Source: Moritella sp. PE36 (GTDB lineage: Bacteria; Pseudomonadota; Gammaproteobacteria; Enterobacterales; Moritellaceae). From it: a stretch of 35,695 nt of DNA. Positions 35,127-35,695 of the stretch are shown here, piece by piece (position 1 is the stretch's first letter; each line of letters starts with the position of its first letter). Position numbers and translations under genes: made by a program. The notes beneath the pieces are model-generated. The model saw nothing but the letters and a program-made list of their open reading frames with translations. It was not told the DNA's origin and made no database searches. The DNA is taken from contig NZ_ABCQ01000048.1 of the NCBI RefSeq assembly GCF_000170855.1, forward strand, positions 1 through 35,695. The letters are read 5' to 3'.

Positions 35127-35615
35127 ATGTCTAAAACAGAAAATCAAACCACTAGCATGGATGCTGAACTGCAGGAAATGCTTGCACAATCAGATACTGG
35201 TGCGCGCGATCCCCAAGGTATTGCTAAAAAAGTATTGTTAATTGTGCCATTTATTTGGGCGCTATTTCAATTATGGTATGCCTCTCCTCTGCCGTTCGTG
35301 TTAAATTTTGGTATTATTAATGATACTGAAGCTCGTTCTATTCATTTAGCATTTGCTATATTTTTAGCATTTACTGCTTACCCTGCAATGAAATCGTCAC
35401 CGCGTGACCATGTGCCGTTGACCGATTGGATTTTTGCATTCGCAGGTGCATTCAGTGCTGGTTATCTATTCCTATTTTATAATGAATTGGCTGGTCGTTC
35501 AGGCGCACCAACTACCTTTGATACTGCGGTTGCAGTAACGGGTATGTTGATGCTACTTGAAGCAACACGTCGTTCATTATGTCCACCGCTGATGATCGTG
35601 GCACTGGTATTTTGA
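35127..35615 (+). CDS. fused TRAP transporter membrane subunit, N-terminal part, frameshifted
   Basis: 162 codons from the ATG at 35127, which has GGAGG four bases upstream; an ATG at 35094 is in frame but lacks a site. A charged N-terminus is followed by four hydrophobic helices (VLLIVPFIWALFQLWYA, SIHLAFAIFLAFTAYP, WIFAFAGAFSAGYLFLFYN, MLMLLEATRRS...IVALVF). This is the DctQ-like start of TAXI-type fused permeases, normally several hundred residues longer. The TGA at 35613 is premature: the family sequence continues in the other two frames after it. It would import the receptor's ligand using an ion gradient. Confidence 0.85.
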   Translation: MSKTENQTTSMDAELQEMLAQSDTGARDPQGIAKKVLLIVPFIWALFQLWYASPLPFVLNFGIINDTEARSIHLAFAIFLAFTAYPAMKSSPRDHVPLTDWIFAFAGAFSAGYLFLFYNELAGRSGAPTTFDTAVAVTGMLMLLEATRRSLCPPLMIVALVF

Positions 35616-35695
35616 CTTATACCTTTGCCGGCCTCACATGCCAGACATATTGCCCACAAAGGGCAGTTTGACGAAACATGTCTCACAGTGGTTAC
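35616..35695 (+). pseudogene. displaced continuation of the TRAP permease
   Basis: Adding one T at the TTTT of 35610-35613 gives VFLTYTFAG. Adding one C at the CC of 35632-35633 then gives PHMPDILPTKGSLTKHVSQWL to the window edge, matching the family. So two single-base losses within about 24 bases break the frame. They may be real mutations or base-calling errors near a contig end. Confidence 0.7.

Overview
The window looks like chromosome of an AT-rich marine gammaproteobacterium. By eye it best fits Moritella or a near relative in the Alteromonadales/Vibrionales. This rests on gene content: a topA-sohB-yciK block matching the E. coli neighbourhood, tandem FadL paralogs, a YjbH-family barrel, a protein with a GlyGly-CTERM-type tail, and a TAXI-type TRAP transporter. 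The genus is inferred, not proven.

Left part (1-9.4 kb). The window opens inside a VWA/TPR 'Bat' gene carrying a 20.5-copy, 18-bp tandem repeat, which overlaps batD. Next come fbp, with a strong terminator, and three tandem FadL-family outer-membrane barrels. A near-perfect FadR operator (4644-4660) precedes the first fadL. A 159-bp MITE-like element lies just before the third.

Middle (9.4-20.8 kb). A minus-strand run encodes a large MscS-type channel, two tandem MurG-like (GT28-like) glycosyltransferases, two GT4 glycosyltransferases and a histidine phosphatase; the last three genes overlap. Divergent from it are a lipoprotein and a YjbH-family outer-membrane protein, separated by an internal terminator. 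Together these look like an uncharacterised surface glycan or exopolysaccharide locus. This is the best candidate in the window for an undescribed system.

20.9-25 kb. A small exported protein of unknown function precedes a 915-aa Asp-box (BNR/sortilin-like) beta-propeller ending in a GlyGly-CTERM-type signal. It converges on a minus-strand general porin whose terminator sits inside the propeller gene's last codons.

Right part (25.7-35.7 kb). topA and sohB lie on the minus strand, and yciK diverges from sohB across a spacer that is mostly a second copy of the same MITE. Then come pxpABC (5-oxoprolinase) and a TAXI-type TRAP receptor and permease, probably a scavenging and breakdown module for 5-oxoproline or glutamate. 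The permease reading frame is broken by two apparent single-base losses close to the window end, which may be sequence errors at a contig edge.

I found no tRNA, rRNA, CRISPR array or intact insertion sequence.
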